Assembly (NCBI GenBank): GCA_036340235.1
Contig: JAYYZE010000010.1
Coordinates: 1 to 64,000, forward strand
Reading direction: 5' to 3'
From: GCA-2862585 sp036340235
Lineage (GTDB): Bacteria; Bacteroidota; Bacteroidia; Flavobacteriales; UBA7312
DNA length: 64,000 bases
In this document: piece after piece, positions 44,870 through 53,807 of the stretch
Layout of the letters: every line of letters begins with the position of its first letter
How positions within the stretch are numbered: the first letter of the stretch is position 1
Notes under the pieces: generated by a model
The model's input: only the letters and a program-made list of their open reading frames with translations
Database searches by the model: none
What the model was told of the DNA's origin: nothing
Translations under genes and position numbers: made by a program

Positions 44870-45844
44870 ATGAATCCAATAAAAGAAATTAAGTCCCCGG
44901 TGCAAGAAGAAATGCGCTTATTTGAAAGCAAGTTTAAGGATTCACTAAGTAGTAAAGTCCCATTATTAGATAAGGTACTCCATTACATTGTAAAGCGCAA
45001 GGGCAAACAAATGCGACCCATGTTTGTATTTCTCAGCAACAAGCTATTTGGAGAAATTACAGAAAGTACATTTAGAGCAGCATCACTTATAGAATTACTT
45101 CATACAGCGACCTTAGTACATGATGATGTGATTGATGATGCCAATATTCGAAGAGGTTTTTTTTCGATTAACGCCTTGTGGAAAAATAAAATTGCTGTAT
45201 TAGTGGGCGATTATTTACTCTCTAGAGGATTGCTTCTGTCATTAGAAAACGAAGAGTATAATCTTCTTCAAATTGTATCCAAGGCAGTCAAAGAAATGAG
45301 CGAGGGCGAATTATTACAAATTGAAAAAGCTCGACGCTTAGATATTGAAGAAGATGTTTACTTCGAAATTATTCGTCAGAAGACTGCTACTCTAATTGCT
45401 GCCTGTTGCGCTTGCGGTGCCACGGCGGCTGATCAATCTCCCGAAATCATTGAAAAAATGCGCCTATTTGGTGAATACTCAGGCATAGCCTTTCAAATGA
45501 AAGACGATTTGTTCGATTATTACAACGATGACATCATTGGCAAACCAACAGGCATTGATATTAAAGAGCAAAAAATGACGCTTCCACTAATATATACGCT
45601 CAAGCATGCCAACAAGAAAGAGCACAGATTCATCATTCAAACAGTCAAGAATTACAGCACAGATAGTCAGCGAGTAGCACAAGTGCTTAAACTAGTAAAA
45701 GAAAGTGGTGGCATAGAATATACGGTTGATAAAATGAAGCATTTTCAGAAACAAGCTCTTAAACTGTTGAAAACTTTTGACGAGAACGACAGCCGAAAGT
45801 CATTAGAACTTTTAGTAAATTACGTCATTGAAAGAAAAAAATGA
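44870..45844 (+). CDS. Polyprenyl diphosphate synthase (octaprenyl-type)
   Basis: 324 aa trans-isoprenyl diphosphate synthase. The first Asp-rich motif is LVHDDVIDDA (about 82-91), the second MKDDLFDYYNDD (about 206-217), and GKQMRPMFVFL binds IPP. It makes the long side chain of menaquinone, probably C30-C40. Its stop (TAA-ATG overlap region) leads directly into dnaG, which starts 4 bases before this stop ends. Confidence 0.92.
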   Translation: MNPIKEIKSPVQEEMRLFESKFKDSLSSKVPLLDKVLHYIVKRKGKQMRPMFVFLSNKLFGEITESTFRAASLIELLHTATLVHDDVIDDANIRRGFFSINALWKNKIAVLVGDYLLSRGLLLSLENEEYNLLQIVSKAVKEMSEGELLQIEKARRLDIEEDVYFEIIRQKTATLIAACCACGATAADQSPEIIEKMRLFGEYSGIAFQMKDDLFDYYNDDIIGKPTGIDIKEQKMTLPLIYTLKHANKKEHRFIIQTVKNYSTDSQRVAQVLKLVKESGGIEYTVDKMKHFQKQALKLLKTFDENDSRKSLELLVNYVIERKK

Positions 45845-47739
45845 TTCCGAAAGAAACCATTGACAACATATTCGACAGTGCTAGAATTGAAGAGGTAGTA
45901 GGGGATTTTGTGACCCTCAAAAAACGAGGTGTAAATTTACTTGGAAACTGCCCATTCCATGATGAAAAAACACCTTCATTCACGGTATCACCGTCCAAAG
46001 GTATCTTCAAATGTTTTGGCTGTGGAAAGGGTGGTAATGCCGTGAATTTTGTTATGGAACACGAGCAATTTTCTTATCCTGAAGCCCTAAAATACTTAGC
46101 CAAAAAATACAATATAGAAATTATCGAAGAAGAACAAACGCCAGAACAAATTGAAAAGGCCAATGCTAGAGAAAGCCTGTACGTCGTTAATTCCTTCGCT
46201 CGAGACTTTTTTCGTCAAACATTACATCACAGCCCGGAAGGCAAAGCCATCGGTTTAACGTATTTTAAAGAACGTGGTGTTAGCAATGAAATGCTAGAAA
46301 AATTTCAATTAGGGTTCAATCCTGAGGGATGGGATACCTTTTCTTTAAAGGCAGAAAAGAAGGGTTACAAACAAGAATTTTTAGAAAAAACTGGATTGAC
46401 CATATTCAAAGACGACAAACGATATGATCGATTTCGAGGACGTTTGATGTTCCCTATACACAGTATTTCTGGCAGGGTAGTAGGCTTTGGCGGTCGTATT
46501 CTAAAAAAAACTGATAAGGCTGCCAAATACGTAAACTCACCTGAAAGTGAAATTTATAACAAAAGTAAAGTACTATACGGACTCTACTTTTCTAAATCGG
46601 CTATAATAAAGCACGACAACTGTTTTTTAGTAGAAGGTTATACGGATGTGATTGCCATGCATCAACATGATATTGAAAACGTAGTAGCTTCATCAGGCAC
46701 TTCATTAACGCAAGAACAAATCAAGTTAATTAGCCGATTTACAAAAAACATAACTATTTTGTTTGATGGTGATGCGGCCGGTATTAAAGCATCGTTTAGA
46801 GGTATTGACCTCATTCTTTCTCAAGGAATGAATGTAAAGGTAGTTTTATTTCCTGAGGGAGAAGATCCCGACAGCTATGCTAAGTCTTTAGGAAAAGAAG
46901 GTATTCAAGAATTCATTAATAAGAAAGCCCAAGATTTCTTAACCTTCAAAACAAATTTATTAAAAGACGAGAGCCAGAACGACCCCATCAAAAAAGTAAG
47001 TCTTATCAAAGAGGTGGTGTCCTCAATCGCTGTAATTCCTGACGAAATTACTCGTTCAGTTTATGTCAGTGAATGCTCCAAGTTACTTAACATAGGCGAG
47101 CGTGAAATTATTAATAAAATTCATCAACTAAAAAATCAATCTAAAGAGCAAGATAGGCAAAAAGAAAAAACGCCAAAGTCAGCTAATGAACTCAAAACAA
47201 ATTTACCTTCCAATTCATGCGAATTTCAGGAAAAGGATATAATTCGATTTTTGTTACAATACGGCAATGAAAAAATCACAGTTGATGGAAATGATGTGTA
47301 TGTGGCGCAATTTATTGTGACTGAGCTTAGCAATGAGATATGTTTTTCAAACACCAATTTGGAAGTCATTTTCAATGACTACTTTGAAGAAATGAAGAAA
47401 GGTGAACTACTAAAGCAAGAATTCTTTACTCAACATAAGGACCCTACCATATCTCAATTAGCAGCAGACATCATAAGCTCACCCTACAATATGAGCCAAA
47501 AATGGAAAGACCATGGAATATATACCCAAACAGAAGATATGCAACTGAGATCAGCTGTTGAAACAGCCATTTATTCACTTAAAGTAGCCAAAATTGGAGA
47601 GCGTATTCGAGTCAAAAACAAGGCTTTAAACGATGGGATTTCTTCGGAAAACGAATTAACTCTATTATCTGAAATTAATGAACTGACTAAATTAAAAAAG
47701 GAAATTTCTTCAAAACTTGGAAGAACCATCTTGAAGTAA
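45841..47739 (+). CDS. dnaG: DNA primase
   Basis: 632 aa. N-terminal CHC2 zinc finger (about 38-66): NCPFHDEKTPSF ... FKCFGCGKGGN with Cys/His/Cys/Cys ligands. The DnaG catalytic core follows, with the TOPRIM acidic motifs FLVEGYTDVIAMHQ (about 261-274) and ILFDGDAAGIKAS (about 307-319). The C-terminal helicase-binding domain is at about 470-632. Its start overlaps the polyprenyl synthase stop by 4 bases; its 3' end overlaps the convergent recJ by 30 bases. Confidence 0.96.
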   Translation: MIPKETIDNIFDSARIEEVVGDFVTLKKRGVNLLGNCPFHDEKTPSFTVSPSKGIFKCFGCGKGGNAVNFVMEHEQFSYPEALKYLAKKYNIEIIEEEQTPEQIEKANARESLYVVNSFARDFFRQTLHHSPEGKAIGLTYFKERGVSNEMLEKFQLGFNPEGWDTFSLKAEKKGYKQEFLEKTGLTIFKDDKRYDRFRGRLMFPIHSISGRVVGFGGRILKKTDKAAKYVNSPESEIYNKSKVLYGLYFSKSAIIKHDNCFLVEGYTDVIAMHQHDIENVVASSGTSLTQEQIKLISRFTKNITILFDGDAAGIKASFRGIDLILSQGMNVKVVLFPEGEDPDSYAKSLGKEGIQEFINKKAQDFLTFKTNLLKDESQNDPIKKVSLIKEVVSSIAVIPDEITRSVYVSECSKLLNIGEREIINKIHQLKNQSKEQDRQKEKTPKSANELKTNLPSNSCEFQEKDIIRFLLQYGNEKITVDGNDVYVAQFIVTELSNEICFSNTNLEVIFNDYFEEMKKGELLKQEFFTQHKDPTISQLAADIISSPYNMSQKWKDHGIYTQTEDMQLRSAVETAIYSLKVAKIGERIRVKNKALNDGISSENELTLLSEINELTKLKKEISSKLGRTILK

Positions 47740-49428
47740 GGCTTGTCTTATATCTTTTAATCTCAATTGAAGAGACGTATTGCCGTTCCATTCGTTGACC
47801 TCCAAAACAAAACAAATATCAATTGGCTTCTTATCTTTGGCTAACTGATATTTCGAAGCCATTCTAAAACCAACCGCATCCAAGGTGTTGGAATGATCTG
47901 GTGAAGTTAGGCTTAATTTTAAATGCGATTGGTCCTGTCCAATAATTCGTCCATACCCTTTATCTAACACGCCTCGTAACATCAAAATTGGCTTGTTATT
48001 AGATGGACCAAATGGGGCCATTTGCTGAAAAATTCTAAATGTTTTATGAGTAATGTCCTGCCAATCGACCTCTAAATCAACACTAATTTCTTCTCTGAGC
48101 ATGTGCTCTTCTATTGTATTGCAAACAACTTGTTCAAATTTTTCAATAAACGCATTTAAATTTTCCTTTTTAAGAGTCAAACCAGCAGCATATTTATGTC
48201 CGCCAAACTGAATCAACAGGTCAGAACAGGCCTCAATAGCGTTGTACACGTCAAAGTATTTGACAGAACGTGCTGAACCAGTTAGCATTCCATTGCTTTC
48301 GGTCAGCACAATAGTTGGCTTATAATGAGATTCTATAAGTCGAGAGGCTACAATTCCCACTACACCTTTGTGCCAATTGTCACTAAAAACCACGGTACTT
48401 TTTTTATTAGGATCTATTTGCTCAAGGGCTTCTTGCGTAATGGTTTGATCTAATTCTTTTCTAGTAAAATTGTGCTTTTCAATGTGTTGAGCTTTATCTT
48501 TAGCAATTAAAAAGTCATCTTCAATAAGTAATTCTACCGCTCTTTTACCGTGCTCGATTCTACCCGCAGCGTTAATACGAGGCGCCAAGCCAAAAACAAC
48601 GTCAGAGATGGTTAATTGTTCATTCCTGTTAGCCTCTTTTAGTAATGCTTTAAGCCCTGTTCTTGGATTAGTATTTAGCTGTTTCAGACCATAATGAGCA
48701 AGCACTCTATTTTCACCAACGATAGGAACAATGTCAGCCGCGATACTCACAACCACCAAATCTAAAAAGGGGTAAAGTTTACTAGTTGATATATTGTGTT
48801 TTTGACAATAAGCTTGGGCTAATTTGAAGCCTACACCGCAACCACTTAATTCATCAAACGGGTAATGACAGTCTGTTCGTTTGGGATCTAGTATTGCAAC
48901 TGCTTGAGGTAGTTTATGAGCTGGTCGATGATGATCACAAATGATAAAGTCTATACCCAACGTATTGGCATAATCGATTTTGTCAATAGCTTTAATGCCA
49001 CAGTCTAAGCAAATGATTAAATCTATTTCGTTTTCCTCAGCATAATCAATGGCTTTATATGACACACCATACCCTTCATTATAACGATCTGGAATATAAT
49101 ATTCTATATTTTCTGAAAATGAGTTTAAGAATAAGTACATAAGTGCAACGGCCGTTGTGCCATCCACATCGTAATCACCATACACCATGATACGCTGATG
49201 AGAATCCAATGCCAATGAAATACGATCCACCGCTTTTTCCATATCCTTCATAAGAAATGGATCATGTAGGTGGTTTAGTTGCGGTCTAAAAAAGCGTTTT
49301 GCTTGTTCAAAATCAGTAATCCCTCTCTGTGCCAAGAGAGTTGCAATGATTGGAGATACCCCTAAACTTTCTTGTAGGGATGTTAGTAAATCGTCATTAG
49401 GTAAGGGTTTTGTTATCCATCTAGCCAT
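47710..49428 (-). CDS. recJ: Single-stranded-DNA-specific 5'-3' exonuclease RecJ
   Basis: 572 aa, standard length. DHH-family motifs: VYGDYDVDGTTAVAL (about 82-96), LDCGIKA, CDHHRPAHKLPQAVAILDPKR (read in two parts, DHH near 168-170) and SGCGVGFKLAQA. The DHHA1 domain (about 340-460) includes QFGGHKYAAGLTL. It works in recombination and mismatch/base-excision repair. It overlaps the upstream DAHP synthase gene by 8 bases and converges on dnaG. Confidence 0.96.
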   Translation of the reverse strand: MARWITKPLPNDDLLTSLQESLGVSPIIATLLAQRGITDFEQAKRFFRPQLNHLHDPFLMKDMEKAVDRISLALDSHQRIMVYGDYDVDGTTAVALMYLFLNSFSENIEYYIPDRYNEGYGVSYKAIDYAEENEIDLIICLDCGIKAIDKIDYANTLGIDFIICDHHRPAHKLPQAVAILDPKRTDCHYPFDELSGCGVGFKLAQAYCQKHNISTSKLYPFLDLVVVSIAADIVPIVGENRVLAHYGLKQLNTNPRTGLKALLKEANRNEQLTISDVVFGLAPRINAAGRIEHGKRAVELLIEDDFLIAKDKAQHIEKHNFTRKELDQTITQEALEQIDPNKKSTVVFSDNWHKGVVGIVASRLIESHYKPTIVLTESNGMLTGSARSVKYFDVYNAIEACSDLLIQFGGHKYAAGLTLKKENLNAFIEKFEQVVCNTIEEHMLREEISVDLEVDWQDITHKTFRIFQQMAPFGPSNNKPILMLRGVLDKGYGRIIGQDQSHLKLSLTSPDHSNTLDAVGFRMASKYQLAKDKKPIDICFVLEVNEWNGNTSLQLRLKDIRQALLQDGSSKF

Positions 49429-50482
49429 TTTGATTTAATATATGGGTTTGCATCAATACAGAATGTTTATGGATAAGCTCAAAAAGTTCAGCAATAGCAT
49501 GTGTATCTAAATCAAATTGTTCACCCCACTCCTTTCTGCTTTTTAAGATTTCAAACCATCGTTCAATTTGCAATATGGTAACATTATTGGCTTTTTTAAA
49601 ATGACCAATTTCTTTTACGATTTCTGTTCGATTGGCAACGATTTCTAGCAATTGTTTATCAATAATATCGATTTGTGAACGTAGATTTTTAAGGGTTGAC
49701 TTAAAATCGGGGTTTGGAGTTGTGGATGTTCGCAGTATTAAATCATTGAGAATTTCTATAAGCCTATTGGGCGTGATTTGCTGCTGTGCATCGCTAAGGG
49801 CTTGTGATGGCTTGTGATGACTTTCTATCATCAGCCCGTCCATATTTAAATCCATAGCTATTTGTGAGACTTCGGCTATCATGTGAGTGTTTCCTGAAAT
49901 ATGGCTAGGGTCACAAAGCAGGGGTAAATCTGGCACCAAACGCTTGAGCTTGATGGGTATTTCCCATTTAGGCTCGTTACGAAAAGCCGACTTTTCTAAA
50001 GTAAAAAACCCTCTATGTATGGCAAATAGGTTATCAATTCCTTTTTTATTTAATCGCTCCAAAGCACCCATCCACAAGCTTAGTTCGGGATGTAATGGGT
50101 TTTTAACCATTACTGCAATGTCAACACCACTTAATGCAGAGGCAATTTCTTGCACATAAAATGGGTTTACAGTGGTTCTAGCGCCTATCCAAAGAACATC
50201 TACATTAGCCTTCAAGCAATGTTCTACATGTTGAGCATTGGCAACCTCAGTGGCCACTTTAAGTCCTGTTTGGGATTTGACTTCTTGCATCCAAGTTAGT
50301 GCTTTTTGGCCCATGCCCTCAAATGAGTTGGGTCGTGTACGCGGCTTCCATATACCTGCTCTAAATATAGAAATGGTATCTTTTAACGACTTAGCGGTGG
50401 ACAGCATTTGCTCTTGGCTCTCAGCACTACAAGGGCCTGCTATGACAAGTGGTTTTTTAAATTGCTTGACGTTTAACTTCAC
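49421..50482 (-). CDS. Bifunctional DAHP synthase / chorismate mutase
   Basis: 353 aa. The N-terminal 260 residues are a KDO8P-like DAHP synthase, first enzyme of aromatic amino-acid synthesis: VIAGPCSAESQEQM (13-26), FRAGIWKPRTRPNSFEG, IGARTTVNPFYVQ and LLCDPSHISGN. The C-terminal 90 residues are an AroQ-type chorismate mutase (LRSQIDIIDKQLLEIVANRTEIVKEIG, read in two parts). The fusion in this order (DAHPS then CM) is typical of Bacteroidota and allows feedback control by prephenate-derived signals. Confidence 0.92.
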   Translation of the reverse strand: MKLNVKQFKKPLVIAGPCSAESQEQMLSTAKSLKDTISIFRAGIWKPRTRPNSFEGMGQKALTWMQEVKSQTGLKVATEVANAQHVEHCLKANVDVLWIGARTTVNPFYVQEIASALSGVDIAVMVKNPLHPELSLWMGALERLNKKGIDNLFAIHRGFFTLEKSAFRNEPKWEIPIKLKRLVPDLPLLCDPSHISGNTHMIAEVSQIAMDLNMDGLMIESHHKPSQALSDAQQQITPNRLIEILNDLILRTSTTPNPDFKSTLKNLRSQIDIIDKQLLEIVANRTEIVKEIGHFKKANNVTILQIERWFEILKSRKEWGEQFDLDTHAIAELFELIHKHSVLMQTHILNQNG

Positions 50483-51153
50483 GATTTCTTTCCCTCAATT
50501 ACAATTACAAATTCGCCTTTGGGTTCTCTTTCTTTGAAATGAGTGATAAGATCTGCCACGCTTCCACGAATGGTTTCTTCAAACTTTTTGCTTAGTTCTC
50601 TACTGACAGATGCTTGCCTATCACTGCCAAAAGTTTCTGAAAATTGTTCAAGTGTTTTTAGTATACGAAAGGGCGATTCGTAAAACACCATAGTCTTTGT
50701 TTCATGAGCCATTGACTGTAAACGTGTTTTCCTTCCTTTTTTGTGCGGTAAGAATCCATGAAATACAAATCGCTCACAAGGCAGTGCCGAAAGAACGAGT
50801 GCAGGTATTAAAGCGGTTGCCCCTGGCAAACATTCTACCTCTTGTCCATGCTTAACACACTCCCTTACTAATAAGAAACCTGGATCTGAGATACCTGGTG
50901 TTCCCGCATCTGAAATTAAGGCAATGGATTTACCCGCTTGAAGGTTTTCTACCCACTTGCTGATGGTTTTATGCTCGTTGTGCATATGATAGGCTTTCAT
51001 GGGTGTGTCAATGGAATAATGGGCTAAGAGTTTAGCGCTATTTCTAGTATCTTCTGCCAAAATAATATCGACCTCTTGCATGGTCTGAACCGCTCGAAAG
51101 GTGATGTCTTTTAAATTACCTATTGGAGTAGGAACAATGACTAATTTTCCCAT
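50479..51153 (-). CDS. rsmI: 16S rRNA (cytidine1402-2'-O)-methyltransferase
   Basis: 224 aa, the short version common in this phylum (E. coli is 286). SAM-dependent tetrapyrrole-methylase fold with VPTPIGNLKDITFRAVQTMQEVD (read in two parts, 7-29), ILAEDTRNSAKLL and LISDAGTPGISDPGF. It modifies C1402 in the ribosomal P site. Overlaps the DAHP synthase start by 4 bases. Confidence 0.95.
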   Translation of the reverse strand: MGKLVIVPTPIGNLKDITFRAVQTMQEVDIILAEDTRNSAKLLAHYSIDTPMKAYHMHNEHKTISKWVENLQAGKSIALISDAGTPGISDPGFLLVRECVKHGQEVECLPGATALIPALVLSALPCERFVFHGFLPHKKGRKTRLQSMAHETKTMVFYESPFRILKTLEQFSETFGSDRQASVSRELSKKFEETIRGSVADLITHFKEREPKGEFVIVIEGKKS

Positions 51154-51157
51154 TGTA

Positions 51158-51165
51158 CAAAATTA
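51158..51165 (-). promoter_or_regulatory. Promoter -7 element of rsmI
   Basis: Minus strand TAATTTTG, an exact TAnnTTTG match, 4 bases before the rsmI ATG and overlapping the last codons of the upstream DUF2279 gene. Confidence 0.45.
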
Positions 51166-52035
51166 CATGAAAAAGGGATAAAATTCTAGTGAAGGAGTGA
51201 TTCTTATAGTTGGAGCAGGGAATTTAATATAGTTTAGCCAATGTTTAATTCGTTTTGCTGTGGGGGTATTCCATTTTTTAAGTACTTGTTTCAAATCATA
51301 ATCTAGGGCAATATAGAACTCATTCTTCCCTCCTACTTTAGTGGTGTTTTGCAAATACTGAGAGTCGTCCAGCCCCACCCCTAGCGACAATCCAATGTCA
51401 ATATTATTTTGTTTAAATGGGTAAAAAGTCATCCAATAGGTTTGATTTATATAATCGTCAAAATAGGCGTGTTTATGGGGTGGTGCCCATGGTTTTTGTT
51501 CTCGACCTAGATCCCAATAATGATTGCTTCTTTTGTAGTAGCTAAATTTAAAATCAATGTATTGCATGGGTTGCCAATATCGTTCGGCGACGGGTACCAA
51601 AGCCCCAACTGAGCCAGCACTAAAGTCCCAAATACTAAAGCCCCAATAAGGGGCATAAGCATCTTTCATTTCTATTGCTAGCTGAACAAAGGAGCCCATG
51701 GCAGCACCATACCAGTAGGCCTTTTTTTCATCAACTCCTGCCCATTTTAAATTAGAATGAAAAAGGTCAGCAACTATCAATCCGCCTAGAAAATGTCCTC
51801 CCTTATCGATATTCTTAGCATACCTCAAATCAGTGCCATCGTCAAAATGAAATGCAATAGACTGATCACTCCACCACGAATTTTGAACATATAAATACGA
51901 ACCAGCCAAAGTAGAAACACCACTAGACAATACTAACGTTAGTTTGTAGGGATTAATCTTTGTAGAGTCTGACTGAGAGTATGAATTAATTACAATTAAA
52001 AGCGATAAAATAACAACAAATAGGTGCTTAAACAT
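51163..52035 (-). CDS. DUF2279 family predicted periplasmic protein
   Basis: 290 aa. Signal peptide at 1-20 (VINSYSQ). The DUF2279/YfiM core is marked by NIDKGGHFLGGLIVADLF (about 74-91), AYWYGAAMGSFVQLAIEMKDAY and FSIWDFSAGSVGALVP. Aromatic-rich C-terminus. Proteins of this family are predicted to be membrane-associated; function unknown. Its ATG is 41 bases from the divergent tdk start. Confidence 0.8.
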   Translation of the reverse strand: MFKHLFVVILSLLIVINSYSQSDSTKINPYKLTLVLSSGVSTLAGSYLYVQNSWWSDQSIAFHFDDGTDLRYAKNIDKGGHFLGGLIVADLFHSNLKWAGVDEKKAYWYGAAMGSFVQLAIEMKDAYAPYWGFSIWDFSAGSVGALVPVAERYWQPMQYIDFKFSYYKRSNHYWDLGREQKPWAPPHKHAYFDDYINQTYWMTFYPFKQNNIDIGLSLGVGLDDSQYLQNTTKVGGKNEFYIALDYDLKQVLKKWNTPTAKRIKHWLNYIKFPAPTIRITPSLEFYPFFM

Positions 52036-52051
52036 ATTAAAATTCTATTTT

Positions 52052-52071
52052 TACATTTGTTAACAAAGTTA
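52052..52071. promoter_or_regulatory. Divergent promoter pair for tdk and DUF2279
   Basis: Plus strand TACATTTG (52052-52059) faces tdk 17 bases downstream; minus strand TAACTTTG (52064-52071) faces the DUF2279 gene. Both are exact TAnnTTTG matches inside a 41-bp gap, 4 bases apart, so the two polymerases could not bind at once. Confidence 0.5.
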
Positions 52072-52076
52072 ATCCA

Positions 52077-52634
52077 TTGTTTTTAGAAAAAAATAATAAG
52101 AAAAAAGGAAGCATTGAGGTAATCTGCGGATCTATGTTTTCAGGAAAAACTGAAGAATTATTGAGGCGATTGAGGCGTGCTGAAATTGCCAAACAGACAG
52201 TTTTAATCTGTAAACCGTCCATTGAAAATCGATACGAAAAAAATAAAGTAGTATCCCATGACCGTAGTTCAATAGATTGTGTACTTGTTCAAACAGCCAA
52301 TGAAATATTAAACTTGCCTAAAGATATTGATGTATTGGGTATTGACGAAGCCCAATTTTTTGGAAATGAGTTGATTGATATTTGTAATACTCTGGCCAAT
52401 AAGGGAATAAGAATTATCATTGCGGCATTGGACATGGATTATGAAGGGCAACCCTTTGAACCTATTCCTCAGTTGTTAGCCATTGCGGACGAAGTGACCA
52501 AGGTTAGAGCTATATGTGTTCGTTGTGGCGATTTGGCTACCTTTTCCTACCGTACTGTCGAAAAAGATGAACGCATTTTAATTGGCGAAACTAAAGAATA
52601 TGAGGCAAGGTGCCGACACTGTTTTTATAATTAA
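52077..52634 (+). CDS. tdk: Thymidine kinase
   Basis: 185 aa, type II thymidine kinase. P-loop CGSMFSGKTEELLRRLRRAE (18-37 region), DEAQFF (Walker B) and the zinc-binding CVRCG ... CRHC near the C-terminus, followed by TFSYR and the nucleoside-binding lasso. The start is TTG at 52077: the family N-terminus MFLE aligns exactly with TTG-TTT-TTA-GAA, and no ATG is available upstream in frame. Followed at once by alr. Confidence 0.93.
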   Translation: MFLEKNNKKKGSIEVICGSMFSGKTEELLRRLRRAEIAKQTVLICKPSIENRYEKNKVVSHDRSSIDCVLVQTANEILNLPKDIDVLGIDEAQFFGNELIDICNTLANKGIRIIIAALDMDYEGQPFEPIPQLLAIADEVTKVRAICVRCGDLATFSYRTVEKDERILIGETKEYEARCRHCFYN

Positions 52635-53717
52635 ATGTCCAACACCCACGAAACCATATTGTATGTTAACCTCAAAATACTAGAGGACAACTATAATTTC
52701 CTAAAAAATACCTTTTGTAAACAAAACAAAGTTATTGCTGTCGTAAAAGCATTTGCCTACGGACTTGGCGACGTTGAAGTAGCTAAAAAACTAGAGTCAT
52801 TAGGAGTTGATGGTTTTTGGGTCGCTGATTTTGAGGAGGGCGTTCATCTCAGAAAAAATGGTGTTTCTATACCCATTATGGTAGCCAATCCAGGGTTTAA
52901 AAGTAAAGCAGTAGTTTTAGAATACAACTTAGAACCAGTAATTTATAACCATCGAATCTTGGATTTATATTGTTCAGCAAAAGCACATGTTAATGTCCAT
53001 ATAAAATTCAATACTGGCATGAATCGTTATGGTTTTGATATCGAAGATGTGGATGAGCTTGCAAAAGTTATTACCGCTAATAAATACATTACTATCAAAA
53101 GTATATGCTCGCATTTATCGTCATCTAATGATAAACATTATGACTCCTTTAGCAATAATCAAATAGACAAGCTTAAATTAGTCGGTAATCGACTAGAGTC
53201 AGCTTTAGGAACAACCTTGCCCAAACATATACTAAACAGTAATGGTATTTTACGTTTTACATCAAATAAAGTCGATTGGGTTAGACTGGGTATTTGCCTG
53301 TATGGAGGTCTTGAACACCCAAATCTCAGTCAAATATTTACATTACAAAGTGTTATCAATCAAATTAGACAAGTTGAAGCCGGTGATAGTGTTGGCTATC
53401 AGCATTCGTTTATCGTCAAAAAAAATATGCAGATTGCCATCGTACCGGTGGGTTACGCCGATGGTATAAACAGAAAATTGGGGCAGTCTAAAGGCAGGGT
53501 TCTGATAAATAATAGATTGTGTTCCATTCTTGGCGAAATTAGTATGGATAGCATGATAGTGGATGTCACAAATACAAAAGCCTCAGAAGGCGATGATGTC
53601 ATCATTTTTAGTCCGGAACAGTCTGTGGTAAGTTTGTCTAATTCATTGGGGACTATTTCATATGAGATAATGGCTACTTTAAATCGTCGAATAAAACGAA
53701 TTTACCTGAACGAATAG
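52635..53717 (+). CDS. alr: Alanine racemase
   Basis: 360 aa PLP enzyme making D-alanine for peptidoglycan. The PLP lysine is in VIAVVKAFAYGLGD (about 35-48; Phe replaces the common Asn), and the catalytic tyrosine lies in DSVGYQHSF. VPVGYADGINRKLG and GEISMDSMIVDVT are further motifs. A stand-alone gene rather than the MurF-Alr fusion also known in this phylum. Begins right after the tdk stop. Confidence 0.94.
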   Translation: MSNTHETILYVNLKILEDNYNFLKNTFCKQNKVIAVVKAFAYGLGDVEVAKKLESLGVDGFWVADFEEGVHLRKNGVSIPIMVANPGFKSKAVVLEYNLEPVIYNHRILDLYCSAKAHVNVHIKFNTGMNRYGFDIEDVDELAKVITANKYITIKSICSHLSSSNDKHYDSFSNNQIDKLKLVGNRLESALGTTLPKHILNSNGILRFTSNKVDWVRLGICLYGGLEHPNLSQIFTLQSVINQIRQVEAGDSVGYQHSFIVKKNMQIAIVPVGYADGINRKLGQSKGRVLINNRLCSILGEISMDSMIVDVTNTKASEGDDVIIFSPEQSVVSLSNSLGTISYEIMATLNRRIKRIYLNE

Positions 53718-53807
53718 GTGTACAGCATACAGGCATCGACACCGTCCCTAGCTCATTATATTTACATGATTTGAATCAAGAAATAAAACCATTTTCTTTA
53801 TATTCTT

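Noticed and set aside
53718..53807. 90-base gap between convergent alr and the S41 peptidase as a possible small RNA or terminator
   Set aside because: No clear stem-loop with T-run and no tRNA-like or repeated element was found.
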